Part shown: piece after piece, positions 1 through 8,433 of the stretch
How positions within the stretch are numbered: position 1 is the first letter of the stretch
Layout: each line of letters opens with the position of its first letter
From: Fidelibacterota bacterium REDSEA-S14_B6
GTDB lineage: Bacteria; Fidelibacterota; Marinisomatia; Marinisomatales; S15-B10
Reading direction: 5' to 3'
NCBI GenBank assembly: GCA_001626655.1
Contig: LUOC01000124.1
Location: forward strand, 1 to 45,067
Length of the DNA stretch: 45,067 bases
Translations under genes and position numbers: made by a program
Notes under the pieces: generated by a model
Told to the model about the DNA's origin: nothing
The model's database searches: none
Seen by the model: the letters and a program-made list of their open reading frames with translations, nothing else

Positions 1-50
1 GTCCGAAGGACGACTGTAGCAATCCCGTGATTCTTGGCTGCGGTCAGCGC

Positions 51-81
51 AACCTGACAGGATCGTAGAACCTGTCAGGTT
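51..81. repeat. Perfect 11-bp hairpin, REP/terminator-like
   Basis: AACCTGACAGG (51-61) is followed by a 9-nt loop and its exact complement CCTGTCAGGTT (71-81). It lies about 70 bases beyond the stop codon of the minus-strand DUF4430-like gene. No U-tract follows on either strand, so a classical terminator is doubtful. A related but imperfect hairpin occurs at 40980-41007, which suggests a dispersed repeat. Confidence 0.6.
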
Positions 82-149
82 GAATTGGTCAGAAAATTAA
101 CCCACAGCTTAAGCCGGGGGTTATACAAACACGGTAAGACTGAACTGTT

Positions 150-467
150 TCAACGGTTTCCCGGATACGTGAGGCTTGGGGGATCGGGGCTGTCGCCATA
201 CCACCAGAGCACCTGCTCCCCTTCCGCCGGGAGCGCCTCTGACGCCGGTTTGGGGACTTTGCTCCCCGCCACGGCATAGCGCCAGAATTGGGGGTCGTTG
301 TTCTCCAATCCGTTGATGGATATCACCATACCACTATGGATCGGATCGTCGGCCACCGCTACATCGTGCTCCTCTTTCAACAGGTCAACGGCTGATGAGC
401 GTCCGTCCCCCTCAAGGAGAATAACGCGAGCGTGGAACGATTCCCGTTGGCTGTCGAGGAGATTCAT
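150..467 (-). CDS. Small DUF4430-like protein
   Basis: This 105-residue protein is of uncertain function. The C-terminal half (GMVISINGLENN, then FWRYAVAGSKVP, then EQVLWWYGDS) resembles DUF4430/transcobalamin C-terminal-like domains, which end in a 'GD.v.w.Y' strand. Unlike most exported DUF4430 proteins it has no signal peptide, so it is probably cytosolic. The ATG at 467 was chosen because GGAG lies just before it, overlapping the stop codon of the dienelactone-hydrolase gene (470); a longer reading frame to 512 would run into that gene. The two genes are almost certainly cotranscribed and translationally coupled. The family call rests on motif resemblance only. Confidence 0.6.
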   Translation of the reverse strand: MNLLDSQRESFHARVILLEGDGRSSAVDLLKEEHDVAVADDPIHSGMVISINGLENNDPQFWRYAVAGSKVPKPASEALPAEGEQVLWWYGDSPDPPSLTYPGNR

Positions 468-469
468 CG

Positions 470-1150
470 CTACTCCAGATTCTCGCTGAAAAAGTCCTTC
501 ACGAGCCGCCACGCTTTTCCGGCGACATCAGCATCATACACGTCCGGGCGGGAGTCGTTGAAAAAGGCGTGGTTGACGCGGGGAAAAATGTGGAAGTCGG
601 GCGAGTGGCCGTGGGATTCCAGCTTCGCTTTGAGTTCATTGGCGTTGTCCGGCGTTACGAATTCGTCCAGTTCGGCGAAGATGCCAAGAACAGGCGCGCG
701 GAGATTGGCGAAGTCCGGCTGGACGTTGGGATGAATCCCGTAGAAATCGACACAGGCGCCGATCTGATCGTTGGCGCAGGCGGCAAAGAGGGAGAGCTGT
801 CCCCCCATGCAAAAGCCGACGGTGCCAATTTTGCTGCTGGAGACTGCTTCATGGTCAGCAAGAAAGCTAACGGCGCCGGCGAGATCTTTCGCTGTGTCGG
901 CAATGTTGAGGGCCATCATCATCCGGCCGGCGTCATCTGGGTGTGTCGTTGATTCGCCGTGGTAGAGGTCAGGTGCGAGGGCCGTAAAGCCGGCTTCGGC
1001 AAACCGGTCCACCACGTCTTTAATGTGATCGACCAAGCCCCACCACTCCTGAAGTACAATGACGCCGGGCCCGCTCCCGGACTCCGGGAAAGAGAGGTGC
1101 CCCCCGCAACTGCCTCCGTTTGCCTGAAATGATATTGAAGTTCCATTCAT
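470..1150 (-). CDS. Dienelactone hydrolase family alpha/beta hydrolase
   Basis: This 226-residue alpha/beta hydrolase is of the dienelactone hydrolase (DLH) family. The nucleophile elbow is GFCMGG, with cysteine as nucleophile as is usual for DLH. The acid is the Asp in AELDEFVTP and the base is the His in RVNHAFF. The N-terminal LQEWWGL segment is also typical. DLH enzymes cleave cyclic or activated esters and lactones in the cytosol; the substrate here is unknown. The ATG at 1150 was chosen over the longer frame (to 1288) because GGAG sits 8 nt upstream and the extra residues look unrelated. It is the first gene of a two-gene unit with the DUF4430-like gene and is divergent from the glutamate-cysteine ligase gene. 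Confidence 0.88.
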   Translation of the reverse strand: MNGTSISFQANGGSCGGHLSFPESGSGPGVIVLQEWWGLVDHIKDVVDRFAEAGFTALAPDLYHGESTTHPDDAGRMMMALNIADTAKDLAGAVSFLADHEAVSSSKIGTVGFCMGGQLSLFAACANDQIGACVDFYGIHPNVQPDFANLRAPVLGIFAELDEFVTPDNANELKAKLESHGHSPDFHIFPRVNHAFFNDSRPDVYDADVAGKAWRLVKDFFSENLE

Positions 1151-1300
1151 CGTCTTTTCTCCATTATGAAAAAGGGTCTCTTCCCCATCGCGAGAAAATA
1201 CTAAACAGGAACAGTTTCGCCAAATTTGCACGCCAACTTTCCCTTGCCTCCAGTCGCCGGGGGAGAGTAATCTCGGACAGCAAATCACTGTTCATTCTTT

Positions 1301-2620
1301 ATGTATTCACCTGAAATTGCCGCCGCTGTCAGAGACGCCATAGCATCCAACCTCCGCAAGGAGAGTGACCTCAGCATAGGGGTCGAGGTGGAGAACATTG
1401 TTTATGACAGCGATCTCAACCGTATTCCTGTAGACCGGGGCGACACTTTCTCCACGCACGATCTCCGGTACGAACTGGAGTGTGCCAGCGCCGGGTCAGG
1501 GATTGAACCGGCGCTCACCATCGAGCCGGGAGGGCAGATGGAATACGCCTCGGCGCCCCACATAACACTTGAAGGTCTGGACAGTAAATGGCACCGCTAC
1601 ATGAAAGGCTTTCTGTCAATTGCAGGGGAGAAAGGGCTTATTGTTTCAGATTTTGCGTTGGAGCCCGTTGCCCCCGCTGATGATATCACTATCATCGATC
1701 ATCGGAAGTACAAGCTGATGTACGCCCGCTTCAGCGACACCGGAAGCCTCGGCCACGAGATGATGCTCAACACCGCCAGCGTTCAAATCAACCTCGATTA
1801 TACCTCTCTCGAGGAAGCGGCCCGGCTCGCCTTTGTGGCGGATTTTCTCCACCCCGTCGCGGCACTGCTCTTCTCCAATGCGCCGTTCTACAGAGGTGAA
1901 CCGGCTGGCCTCCGGAACATGCGGGAGATCATCTGGCGCAACACCGATCCCGCCCGGAGCAACTGCCTGATAGACCACGGAATCAGTGACATGGAAACAC
2001 TTCTGGATGACTTCGGAGAATATGTGCTCCAAACCCCTGTGCTATTTACCTTCGATAAGGACGGCTCAGTTGGAACATTTGACGGCGCCCTCGGGGATTG
2101 GCTCTCGTCTCTCCACGCCGACGGAAAGCTCGAAAGAAGCGACGTTATGACGGCGCTCCACCAGATTTTTACACAGGTGCGGTTCAAGCATGTGCTAGAG
2201 ATTCGCGGTCCGGACCGGCCCCCCTTTGGCTACGAACTTGCACCTGCGGCATTTTTTCTGGGACTGCTCCGATCTTCCTCCACTCTGGAAAAAGCGATGG
2301 AAGTCTGCTCTGACTGCACCATGGAACAACGGACAAACCTCAACAGTGCAGTCCAGACACTGGACTTTGATCAGTCGCCAGTGGCCGGGATGACGTTGCG
2401 GGAGCTATGTGGGCAGTTTCTCCATCTCGCCATGGATGGGCTGTCTGAGAAAGATGGTGAGTCTTATCTCCGGCCCTTCGCCGACAAGTTTCTGGCAGAT
2501 GGGCCTTTTACTCTTTCTACCCAGGAAGCGTTCCGAAAGTCGGGGAAGAGTGTGGAACAGTTCATGAGGGCCCGATGGGACGAGCAAAAAGAGTTCTTGA
2601 AAGATTATACGAAAACATGA
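1301..2620 (+). CDS. gshA: Glutamate-cysteine ligase (GCS2-type)
   Basis: This 439-residue protein probably catalyses ATP-dependent joining of glutamate and cysteine to gamma-glutamylcysteine, the first step of glutathione synthesis. Visible signatures are GVEVEN (27-32), the IEPGGQMEYAS segment (about 74-84) and MLNTASVQINLDY (about 155-167). These match the metal/glutamate-binding face of plant/proteobacterial-type glutamate-cysteine ligases. Length fits the family. No convincing Shine-Dalgarno precedes 1301, so the start is tentative. A GTG-initiated gamma-glutamyl hydrolase follows after 10 bases, and a gamma-glutamyltransferase converges on that, making a gamma-glutamyl metabolism group. 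No gshB (glutathione synthetase) is in the window, so the final product could be gamma-glutamylcysteine itself. Confidence 0.85.
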   Translation: MYSPEIAAAVRDAIASNLRKESDLSIGVEVENIVYDSDLNRIPVDRGDTFSTHDLRYELECASAGSGIEPALTIEPGGQMEYASAPHITLEGLDSKWHRYMKGFLSIAGEKGLIVSDFALEPVAPADDITIIDHRKYKLMYARFSDTGSLGHEMMLNTASVQINLDYTSLEEAARLAFVADFLHPVAALLFSNAPFYRGEPAGLRNMREIIWRNTDPARSNCLIDHGISDMETLLDDFGEYVLQTPVLFTFDKDGSVGTFDGALGDWLSSLHADGKLERSDVMTALHQIFTQVRFKHVLEIRGPDRPPFGYELAPAAFFLGLLRSSSTLEKAMEVCSDCTMEQRTNLNSAVQTLDFDQSPVAGMTLRELCGQFLHLAMDGLSEKDGESYLRPFADKFLADGPFTLSTQEAFRKSGKSVEQFMRARWDEQKEFLKDYTKT

Positions 2621-2630
2621 GGGGGGAGTT

Positions 2631-3350
2631 GTGGCAAACAGACCGTTAATCGGCATCGCTCCGGGCTATTTTGTAAAGGAGAACGCTTACTGGCACATGG
2701 CCCGGGAGGGGTACAGTCAGAGCGTCTGGAAGGCGGACGGCATTCCACTGGTATTGACTTATCCCGAGGATGAATCGAAAGTTTCCGATGTAGCCGACCA
2801 GTTAGGCGGACTTATCCTCACCGGCGGGCCCGACCTTCCCATCGAGATCTACGGCGGCGCCCCCTACGATATGAAAGGGGAAGAGCCGATGCATCCGGCG
2901 CGCGTCTCCTTTGACCGGAAAATCTTTGATGCTTTTGTAGCGCGCCAGAAGCCGGTACTCGCGGTCTGTGCGGGACTTCAGATAATCAACGTCATGAAAG
3001 GGGGGACGCTATACGAGGACGTCCCGTCCCAACTGACCGGCGCCATGGATCACGGCGATTATAAAGGGCCAGTGGTGAACCATGCTGTGGAAGTAGAACA
3101 GTCGAGTTTGTTAAAGGATGTTCTGGAGAACGAGACACCGACCGTAAACAGTACGCACCATCAGGGGATTCGGCGGCTCGGAGAAGGGCTTGTTCCTGTC
3201 GCCTACGCACCTGACGGTCTGATCGAAGCTGTGGAGCCGGTCAACGGTGAGTCATCCTTCCTTGCGGTTCAATGGCACCCCGAGCAGATGCAGGACGATT
3301 CCACCCAAATGAAGCTGTTCCGCTGGCTGATTGAAGAGGCTTTGGCCTAA
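2631..3350 (+). CDS. Peptidase C26 / gamma-glutamyl hydrolase (class I GATase fold)
   Basis: This 239-residue class I glutamine-amidotransferase-like hydrolase is of the peptidase C26 (PuuD/gamma-glutamyl-GABA hydrolase) type. The nucleophile is Cys113 in AVCAGLQ, and the His/Glu partners are in WHPEQ (His216, Glu218). LILTGGPD (about 61-68) is the usual oxyanion-loop segment. The elbow is CAG rather than the commoner CRG. The start is GTG at 2631 preceded by a GGGGGGAG Shine-Dalgarno, 10 bases after gshA stops, so the two are an operon. Context suggests hydrolysis of gamma-glutamyl amides or peptides linked to gamma-glutamylcysteine turnover; the exact substrate is inference. Its stop lies 3 bases from the convergent GGT stop, leaving no room for a terminator. 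Confidence 0.85.
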   Translation: MANRPLIGIAPGYFVKENAYWHMAREGYSQSVWKADGIPLVLTYPEDESKVSDVADQLGGLILTGGPDLPIEIYGGAPYDMKGEEPMHPARVSFDRKIFDAFVARQKPVLAVCAGLQIINVMKGGTLYEDVPSQLTGAMDHGDYKGPVVNHAVEVEQSSLLKDVLENETPTVNSTHHQGIRRLGEGLVPVAYAPDGLIEAVEPVNGESSFLAVQWHPEQMQDDSTQMKLFRWLIEEALA

Positions 3351-3353
3351 CCC

Positions 3354-4886
3354 TTAGACAACCATGGCGTGGCCGCCACGCCTCGGATCGCCGGCGCCCC
3401 CCGCTGGCGTTACAGAATTGGCGCCGCCGAAATAGAGGTTCTTTTCATCCCACCGGTGAATCTTGTAGAAGCTGGACAGTTGCTCCAGCACAGCTTCGTC
3501 CGCTCCCGGTTCCGCCTGAAGGGTGTCGCCGTCTATATGAAGCCGAGGGGCGATGGTCGCCGCTTCAATCTCCACTCCTCCCTCAATCACTTCTACAATC
3601 ATCTGCACGATGGCGGAGCGAATCCTGTTGCTCCCGGCGCTTCCTGTTAACAAGACAGGCGTACCGTTTTTTGTAACAATCGTCGGCGCCACCATGGACG
3701 GGAGGCGGCTCCGCGGTCTGTGGCGATGAAAGCCCTTCGGATTCAGGTCTTCCTCTCCGAGCATATTGTTCAGCATAAAGCCGAGCCCCGGCACCATGTA
3801 CCCGCACCCCTCGCCGTTGGTGGTGGTGACACTGGCGGCGTTGCCTTCTCTGTCAAGGATACTCACTTGCGTGGTGGAGCCGTGCGAAAGAGGGTCTGCT
3901 CCAGTTCCACCAATATCTCTTCTTATTAAACTGTCAACAAACTGCGGGAAGTCCGAATCTAGTGAAAGCTTTTTTCGTGAAGCTACCACGACTCCGTCAG
4001 CAAGTTTTTCCTGCCGTGCATTGTTGGTGAGTGTGTGGGCCAGAGCCGCATCTGCAAGAGTGATATCTTTTCCCGAAGCGGCGGCACGGTTAAGGAGGGC
4101 CAGCGTGAAGTCGATGAGAATCCCACTCATGGCCGGCGGCGGGTTGAGATGAACCTTATGCCCGAGAAAATCTGTCGCCAGAGGCCACCTCTCCTTTACC
4201 TCATAGCTGGAGAGGTCTTCTTTGCTGAGAAGGCCTCCGTCTCCTATCAGTTCCACGATTCTGTCGGCCACTTCTCCACGGTACATCAGGTCTGGCCCTT
4301 CCTGGGACAGTCCGTCAAGAAGGTCCGATAAAGGAGGAATGGCGAACCTGTCGCCCCCTTGGATCAGCTTTCCCCCGGGGGCGTAAAGATCGGCCCCTTC
4401 TCTGTCCTGAACGAGGATAGGACTGAGGATATCGATAAGGTAAGCCTGAACATCTGAAAGGGTGGTCCCTTCTTTTGCAATACGTATGGCCGGGGCCATG
4501 ACGTCCTTAATCCCGAGGTACCCCAACTGTTCTTGCACATGGAACAGCCCTGCCACCGTGCCGGGGATTGCCACCGATCCCTTCCCGATGTGGAACTGCT
4601 GCTGCTCCGCGCCGAAGTCGACCTCAATGTCGAAAAAATCGAGGTCGGTCTCATCTGGGTTTGTGCCGGGCATATCGGCAAAAAAATCAAAGAGAACCGG
4701 CTTCTCCCCTGAACGGCACGCCATAAAGTGGCCAGCTCCGCCGGGGCCGGTGAGGACCGGCTCGGAAGTCATAGATGCAAATACGGCCCCAACGGCCGCA
4801 TCAAAGGCGTTCCCCCCAAGCCAGAGGATTTCGGCGGCCGCTTCAGCGGTAGCTTTGTCACCTGCGGCGATGACGTGGTTATCCAT
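3354..4886 (-). CDS. Gamma-glutamyltransferase family protein
   Basis: This 510-residue Ntn-hydrolase is of the gamma-glutamyltranspeptidase family, which transfers or hydrolyses gamma-glutamyl groups after autocatalytic cleavage before a threonine. The predicted new N-terminus is Thr338 in HGSTTQVS; downstream NGEGCGY and GFMLNNMLGEEDLNP are typical small-subunit segments. The usual TTH triplet is TTQ here (Gln340), a visible departure. There is no signal peptide; the protein begins directly with the family's N-terminal strand and GGNAFDAAV helix, so it is probably cytosolic, unlike E. coli Ggt. The gene converges on gshA and the C26 hydrolase and lies 82 bases after sdhB on the same strand. 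No clear Shine-Dalgarno was seen. Confidence 0.87.
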   Translation of the reverse strand: MDNHVIAAGDKATAEAAAEILWLGGNAFDAAVGAVFASMTSEPVLTGPGGAGHFMACRSGEKPVLFDFFADMPGTNPDETDLDFFDIEVDFGAEQQQFHIGKGSVAIPGTVAGLFHVQEQLGYLGIKDVMAPAIRIAKEGTTLSDVQAYLIDILSPILVQDREGADLYAPGGKLIQGGDRFAIPPLSDLLDGLSQEGPDLMYRGEVADRIVELIGDGGLLSKEDLSSYEVKERWPLATDFLGHKVHLNPPPAMSGILIDFTLALLNRAAASGKDITLADAALAHTLTNNARQEKLADGVVVASRKKLSLDSDFPQFVDSLIRRDIGGTGADPLSHGSTTQVSILDREGNAASVTTTNGEGCGYMVPGLGFMLNNMLGEEDLNPKGFHRHRPRSRLPSMVAPTIVTKNGTPVLLTGSAGSNRIRSAIVQMIVEVIEGGVEIEAATIAPRLHIDGDTLQAEPGADEAVLEQLSSFYKIHRWDEKNLYFGGANSVTPAGGAGDPRRGGHAMVV

Positions 4887-4968
4887 GCTGTGCCAGCTTA
4901 TCTCTCAAGCGGAGAAATGTACATCACAGCCTGGCTATGCCAAAATGAGTGAACCTGAGCGGGAGCGC

Positions 4969-5733
4969 CTACTTGGATTTGCCCGTCAGCTTTCGGGCCA
5001 GCCACTTGAGAGGATCGTAGTACCGGTCCACCACCCGCTCCTTCATGGGGATGATGCCGTTATCGGTAATCTGAATATGTTCAGGACAAACATCTGTACA
5101 GCATCTGGTGATGTTGCACATCCCAGAACCGTACTCATCCTTGACGGCAGGGATGCGGTCCTCCGTATCGAGAGGGTGCATGTCGAGGCCTGCCAGCCGG
5201 ATCATGAAGCGGGGGCCAACGAAACTGTCCTTCTGTTCATGATCCCGAAGGACGTGGCAGACGTTCTGACAGAGATAGCACTCTATACACTTCCGGAATT
5301 CCTGTATTCTGTCCACGTCCTCCTGCATCATGCGGTAATCGCCGCTGCTGTCTTTCTTCGATGTATCCGGTTTGAACGGGGCGATCCTTTTATTCTGCTC
5401 GTAGTTCCACGAAACATCTGCTACAAGGTCCCTCATGACCGGAAACGAGCGGATGGGACGGATAGAAATAGTTTCATCATCGCCGTACTCGTTCATCCGC
5501 GTCATGCAGGCGAGTTTCGGTTTGCCGTTGATCTCCACGCTGCAGGAGCCGCCCTTGCCCGCCTTGCAGTTCCACCGCACCGCCATGTCGTTTGCTTTCT
5601 CCGCCTGAATGCGATGAATAACGTCCAGAACCACCATCCCTTTGTCCACCTCCGTCTGGTAGTCCACCATGTCTCCAGCGGCGGTGTCACCGCGAAAAAT
5701 TCTGAAATTCCTCAGCCCCATCTTACTGTTCAC
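4969..5733 (-). CDS. sdhB: Succinate dehydrogenase/fumarate reductase iron-sulfur subunit
   Basis: This 254-residue iron-sulfur subunit passes electrons from SdhA to the membrane anchor. The [4Fe-4S] motif CIECYLCQNVCH and the [3Fe-4S]/[4Fe-4S] motif CNITRCCTDVCPEHI are intact. In the N-terminal [2Fe-2S] loop, Cys56, Cys64 and Cys76 are present, but the position expected to hold the second cysteine (residue 61) is glycine, GGC instead of TGC. E. coli SdhB tolerates an Asp at another ligand, so loss of one Cys is not automatically fatal. The gene overlaps the end of sdhA by 11 bases and is last of sdhC-sdhA-sdhB. The direction of the reaction (succinate oxidation or fumarate reduction) cannot be told from sequence. 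Confidence 0.93.
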   Translation of the reverse strand: MNSKMGLRNFRIFRGDTAAGDMVDYQTEVDKGMVVLDVIHRIQAEKANDMAVRWNCKAGKGGSCSVEINGKPKLACMTRMNEYGDDETISIRPIRSFPVMRDLVADVSWNYEQNKRIAPFKPDTSKKDSSGDYRMMQEDVDRIQEFRKCIECYLCQNVCHVLRDHEQKDSFVGPRFMIRLAGLDMHPLDTEDRIPAVKDEYGSGMCNITRCCTDVCPEHIQITDNGIIPMKERVVDRYYDPLKWLARKLTGKSK

Positions 5734-7561
5734 CGGCCACTTCTGCTTCCACCTCTTCTATGGAGAGGCCGGCAATTCTATCCAGCTCAGCGTCCGGCGC
5801 AGGCCGTTCAATTTTTTCACTCTTCATGGACCCGTCATCGGCTTTGCTCAGCACCACATTGTACCGCAGCCATTCATCCTGCTCGCCGGGGTAGTCCACC
5901 CGGGTATGGGCGCCGCGGCTCTCCTGACGCAACAGCGCCGCCTGTGCCACCGCTTCGGAAGTGATCAGCAGGTTCCGCAATGCAAGCGCTTCGTGCCACC
6001 CCGGATTAAACTGGGAGGCGCCGGCTGCTTTCACTTTTTTGAAGGACTGTTTCAGTCCGTCCAGTCCCGTGATCCCTTCAGTCAGAAGCTCTTCCGTCCG
6101 GACAATGCCGACGCTGCTCTGCATCAGCTCCTCGAGTTGTTCGTGCAGGAGATAAGGGTTTTCCCCCGACTCCCGGTTCAGGATATCAGTGGCACTGCGG
6201 ATAATGGATCGAATCTGATCGTCGTCAGCTGTCGGTTCAGATGTCATTTCGCTGATGTAGTTGGCGGCTCCTTCACCGCTAAGTTTTCCGAATACGAGCA
6301 GATCAGAAAGAGAGTTGCCTCCGAGGCGGTTGGCGCCGTGCATGCCGGCGGCACATTCTCCGCAGGCAAACAGCCCCGGCACTCTCGACATCTGACTGTC
6401 GGCATCCACCCGGATGCCCCCCATAAAGTAATGGAGCGTCGGTCCCACTTCCATCGGTTCGGCAGTAATGTCCAGCTCTGCCAGCACCTTGAACTGGTGA
6501 TACATGGACGGCAGTTTCCGCTGAATGTCCTCGGCTGTCCGCTTGGAGGCGATGTCGAGAAAAGCGCCGCCGTGGGGCGATCCCCGTCCTGCTTTTACCT
6601 CTTTCCGGATCGCTCTGGCAACTACATCCCTCGTCAACAGTTCAGGAGGCCGTCGGGCGTCCTTGTCTCCGGCCAGCCATTGGGTAGCCTCTTCCTCTGT
6701 GTCCGCTGTCTCAGCGGCAAAGCGGTCCGGGATGTTGTCAAACATGAACCGCTTCCCTTCACTGTTCAGCAGCACGCCTCCCTCTCCCCGGACACTCTCA
6801 GTCACCAGCGTCCCTCTCACCGAGGGCGGCCACACCATCCCCGTTGGGTGAAACTGGGTGAATTCCATGTCCATCAGTTCGGCCCCAGCTTCATAGGCCA
6901 TGCCGTAGCCGTCGCCGGAGTACTCCCAGGAGTTGGAAGTTATCTTCCACCCTTTCCCGCCGCCGCCCGTGGCGACGATGGCAGCCTTCGCCCTGAAGAC
7001 AACAAACCGCCCAGTCTCACGCCACATGCCCACCATGCCGGAAATCTTATCGCCATCTTTCAGAAAGTCGAGGCCGGTGCACTCCATATAGACATCAATC
7101 CCCTGATGGATACCGTGATCCTGCAGTGTCCTGATAATTTCGAGTCCCGTTCTGTCCCCGACGTGGGCGAGGCGGGGATATCGATGGCCGCCAAAATTCC
7201 GCTGATTGATGAGGCCCGCTTTTGTCCTGTCGAACACTGCCCCCCACTCCTCCAGTTCGCGGACACGATCTGGCGCCTCCTTGGCGTGAAGCTCGGCCAT
7301 CCGCCAGACGTTTAAAAACTTGCCCCCGCGCATGGTGTCGCGGAAGTGAACCTTCCAGTGATCTCTCGAATCTACGTTGCCGAGAGCGGCGGCGACGCCC
7401 CCTTCAGCCATAACGGTGTGGGCCTTGCCTAAGAGGGATTTGCAGACAAGGCCGGTACTCAGCCCCCGTATTGAGCATTCAATAGCTGCCCTCAGTCCGG
7501 CGCCGCCGGCGCCGACGACAATCACATCGTGCTCAACAACCTGTATGTCGGAAATGTCCAC
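5723..7561 (-). CDS. sdhA: Succinate dehydrogenase/fumarate reductase flavoprotein subunit
   Basis: This flavoprotein subunit of about 612 residues oxidises succinate (or reduces fumarate). An N-terminal FAD-binding GAGGAGLRAAIE segment is followed by His48 in KAHTVMAEGG, the usual covalent FAD-histidyl site. Catalytic-region segments include FTQFHPTGM, GEGGVLLNSEGKRFM and HGANRLGGNSLSDLLVFG. The frame is open to 7687, but the extra 42 residues overlap sdhC and look like noise. GTG at 7561 is preferred because GGGGGA lies 7 nt upstream; GTG at 7567 is a second option. Overlaps with sdhB and close packing with sdhC indicate one operon. The gene seems intact. Confidence 0.94.
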   Translation of the reverse strand: MDISDIQVVEHDVIVVGAGGAGLRAAIECSIRGLSTGLVCKSLLGKAHTVMAEGGVAAALGNVDSRDHWKVHFRDTMRGGKFLNVWRMAELHAKEAPDRVRELEEWGAVFDRTKAGLINQRNFGGHRYPRLAHVGDRTGLEIIRTLQDHGIHQGIDVYMECTGLDFLKDGDKISGMVGMWRETGRFVVFRAKAAIVATGGGGKGWKITSNSWEYSGDGYGMAYEAGAELMDMEFTQFHPTGMVWPPSVRGTLVTESVRGEGGVLLNSEGKRFMFDNIPDRFAAETADTEEEATQWLAGDKDARRPPELLTRDVVARAIRKEVKAGRGSPHGGAFLDIASKRTAEDIQRKLPSMYHQFKVLAELDITAEPMEVGPTLHYFMGGIRVDADSQMSRVPGLFACGECAAGMHGANRLGGNSLSDLLVFGKLSGEGAANYISEMTSEPTADDDQIRSIIRSATDILNRESGENPYLLHEQLEELMQSSVGIVRTEELLTEGITGLDGLKQSFKKVKAAGASQFNPGWHEALALRNLLITSEAVAQAALLRQESRGAHTRVDYPGEQDEWLRYNVVLSKADDGSMKSEKIERPAPDAELDRIAGLSIEEVEAEVAGEQ

Positions 7562-7563
7562 AG

Positions 7564-8400
7564 TCACATCCCCCAGGTGCTGAAATCTGTCCACTTCCCC
7601 ATGGCGACCATCCTGACATAAACGTCCGCCAGCGCAACCCAGATCATGCTGAGCCACGCCCAGAGCATGTGTCGTCCGTTGAGCCACGACACCCCTTTCC
7701 AGAGCCTGTACCGCTTTGTCGGCTTGCCGTTGGGGCAGGTGAAGCAGTCCATGTTCCCGCCCACGATATGGCGAAAGGCATGGCAGCCGAAAGTATAACC
7801 AGCCAGCAGGATTGGGTTAATAATCAGAATGATAGAGCCGACACCGACGCCAAATTCCCCGCCCCGGAAAAAACTCATAATTCCATCGTAGGTGAGAATC
7901 ACAATAAAGGCGAGGGCGATATAGAGCGTGTAACGGTGGAGGTTCTGAAAAACGAGGAGCGCCGTTTCACCTCTGTATTCTTTCCTTGGGATGCCTGCCA
8001 CGGCACAGGCCGGCGGCGACAGGAAATAGGCTCGGTAGTAGAACTTCCTGTAGTAGTAGCAGGTCATCCTGAAAGAGAGGGGGCCCATGAGAATCAGGAT
8101 GGCTGGAGAGGCGGGAATCAGTTTCGGCCACCATCCCGGCCAGGAGCCGAACCATGCGTGATCCAGCGGCGCGGCACCGCTGACGGTGGGATTGATGAAA
8201 ATCAGCGGAGAGTAGAAGGGAGAGAGATAGCCGCCGAATCCCTCCACACCGGCGCTGAACCAGTAGAACTCGGCCTGCAGCATGGACCAGGTGGTGTAAA
8301 GGACGAAGGCGAGAAAACCGGCGCCGGTCCAGAGCGGCTCAACCCACCATCGGTCGGTTCGTGATGTATAGGCGAGGGGTAGTTTTGCTGAAGAGTCCAT
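7564..8400 (-). CDS. Succinate dehydrogenase membrane anchor (single large, non-classical type)
   Basis: This 278-residue polytopic membrane protein occupies the sdhC position directly before sdhA. It has roughly five hydrophobic segments. The CYYYRKFYYRAYFLSPPAC stretch and a following NLHRYTLYIALAF helix resemble the large anchor found next to sdhA/sdhB in Actinobacteria and some other phyla, not the small SdhC/SdhD pair. His residues in HRY, CHAFRHI and GRHMLWAW are candidate heme or quinone ligands; CFTC is a further notable motif. There is no separate sdhD, so one protein probably serves as the whole anchor. The gene starts 33 bases after tonB stops, with a hairpin between. Confidence 0.82.
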   Translation of the reverse strand: MDSSAKLPLAYTSRTDRWWVEPLWTGAGFLAFVLYTTWSMLQAEFYWFSAGVEGFGGYLSPFYSPLIFINPTVSGAAPLDHAWFGSWPGWWPKLIPASPAILILMGPLSFRMTCYYYRKFYYRAYFLSPPACAVAGIPRKEYRGETALLVFQNLHRYTLYIALAFIVILTYDGIMSFFRGGEFGVGVGSIILIINPILLAGYTFGCHAFRHIVGGNMDCFTCPNGKPTKRYRLWKGVSWLNGRHMLWAWLSMIWVALADVYVRMVAMGKWTDFSTWGM

Positions 8401-8413
8401 TGGACGACAGATC

Positions 8414-8433
8414 CCTCCGCCCGAAGGAGGCGG
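8414..8433 (-). promoter_or_regulatory. GC-rich alternative hairpin between tonB and sdhC
   Basis: On the plus strand CCGCC (8417-8421) can pair with GGCGG (8429-8433). Alternatively CCTCC (8414-8418) can pair with GGAGG (8426-8430). The minus-strand copy of the second element gives a GGAGG 13 nt before the sdhC ATG. The two pairings are mutually exclusive, so this could attenuate or gate sdhC translation, or be a weak terminator after tonB. Its function is inference. Confidence 0.3.

Noticed and set aside
4462..7315. Long plus-strand open frames (about 500 and 548 codons) opposite the transferase and succinate dehydrogenase genes
   Set aside because: They are antisense shadows of GC-rich genes whose motifs are unmistakable; their translations have no recognisable domains and no ribosome-binding sites of note.
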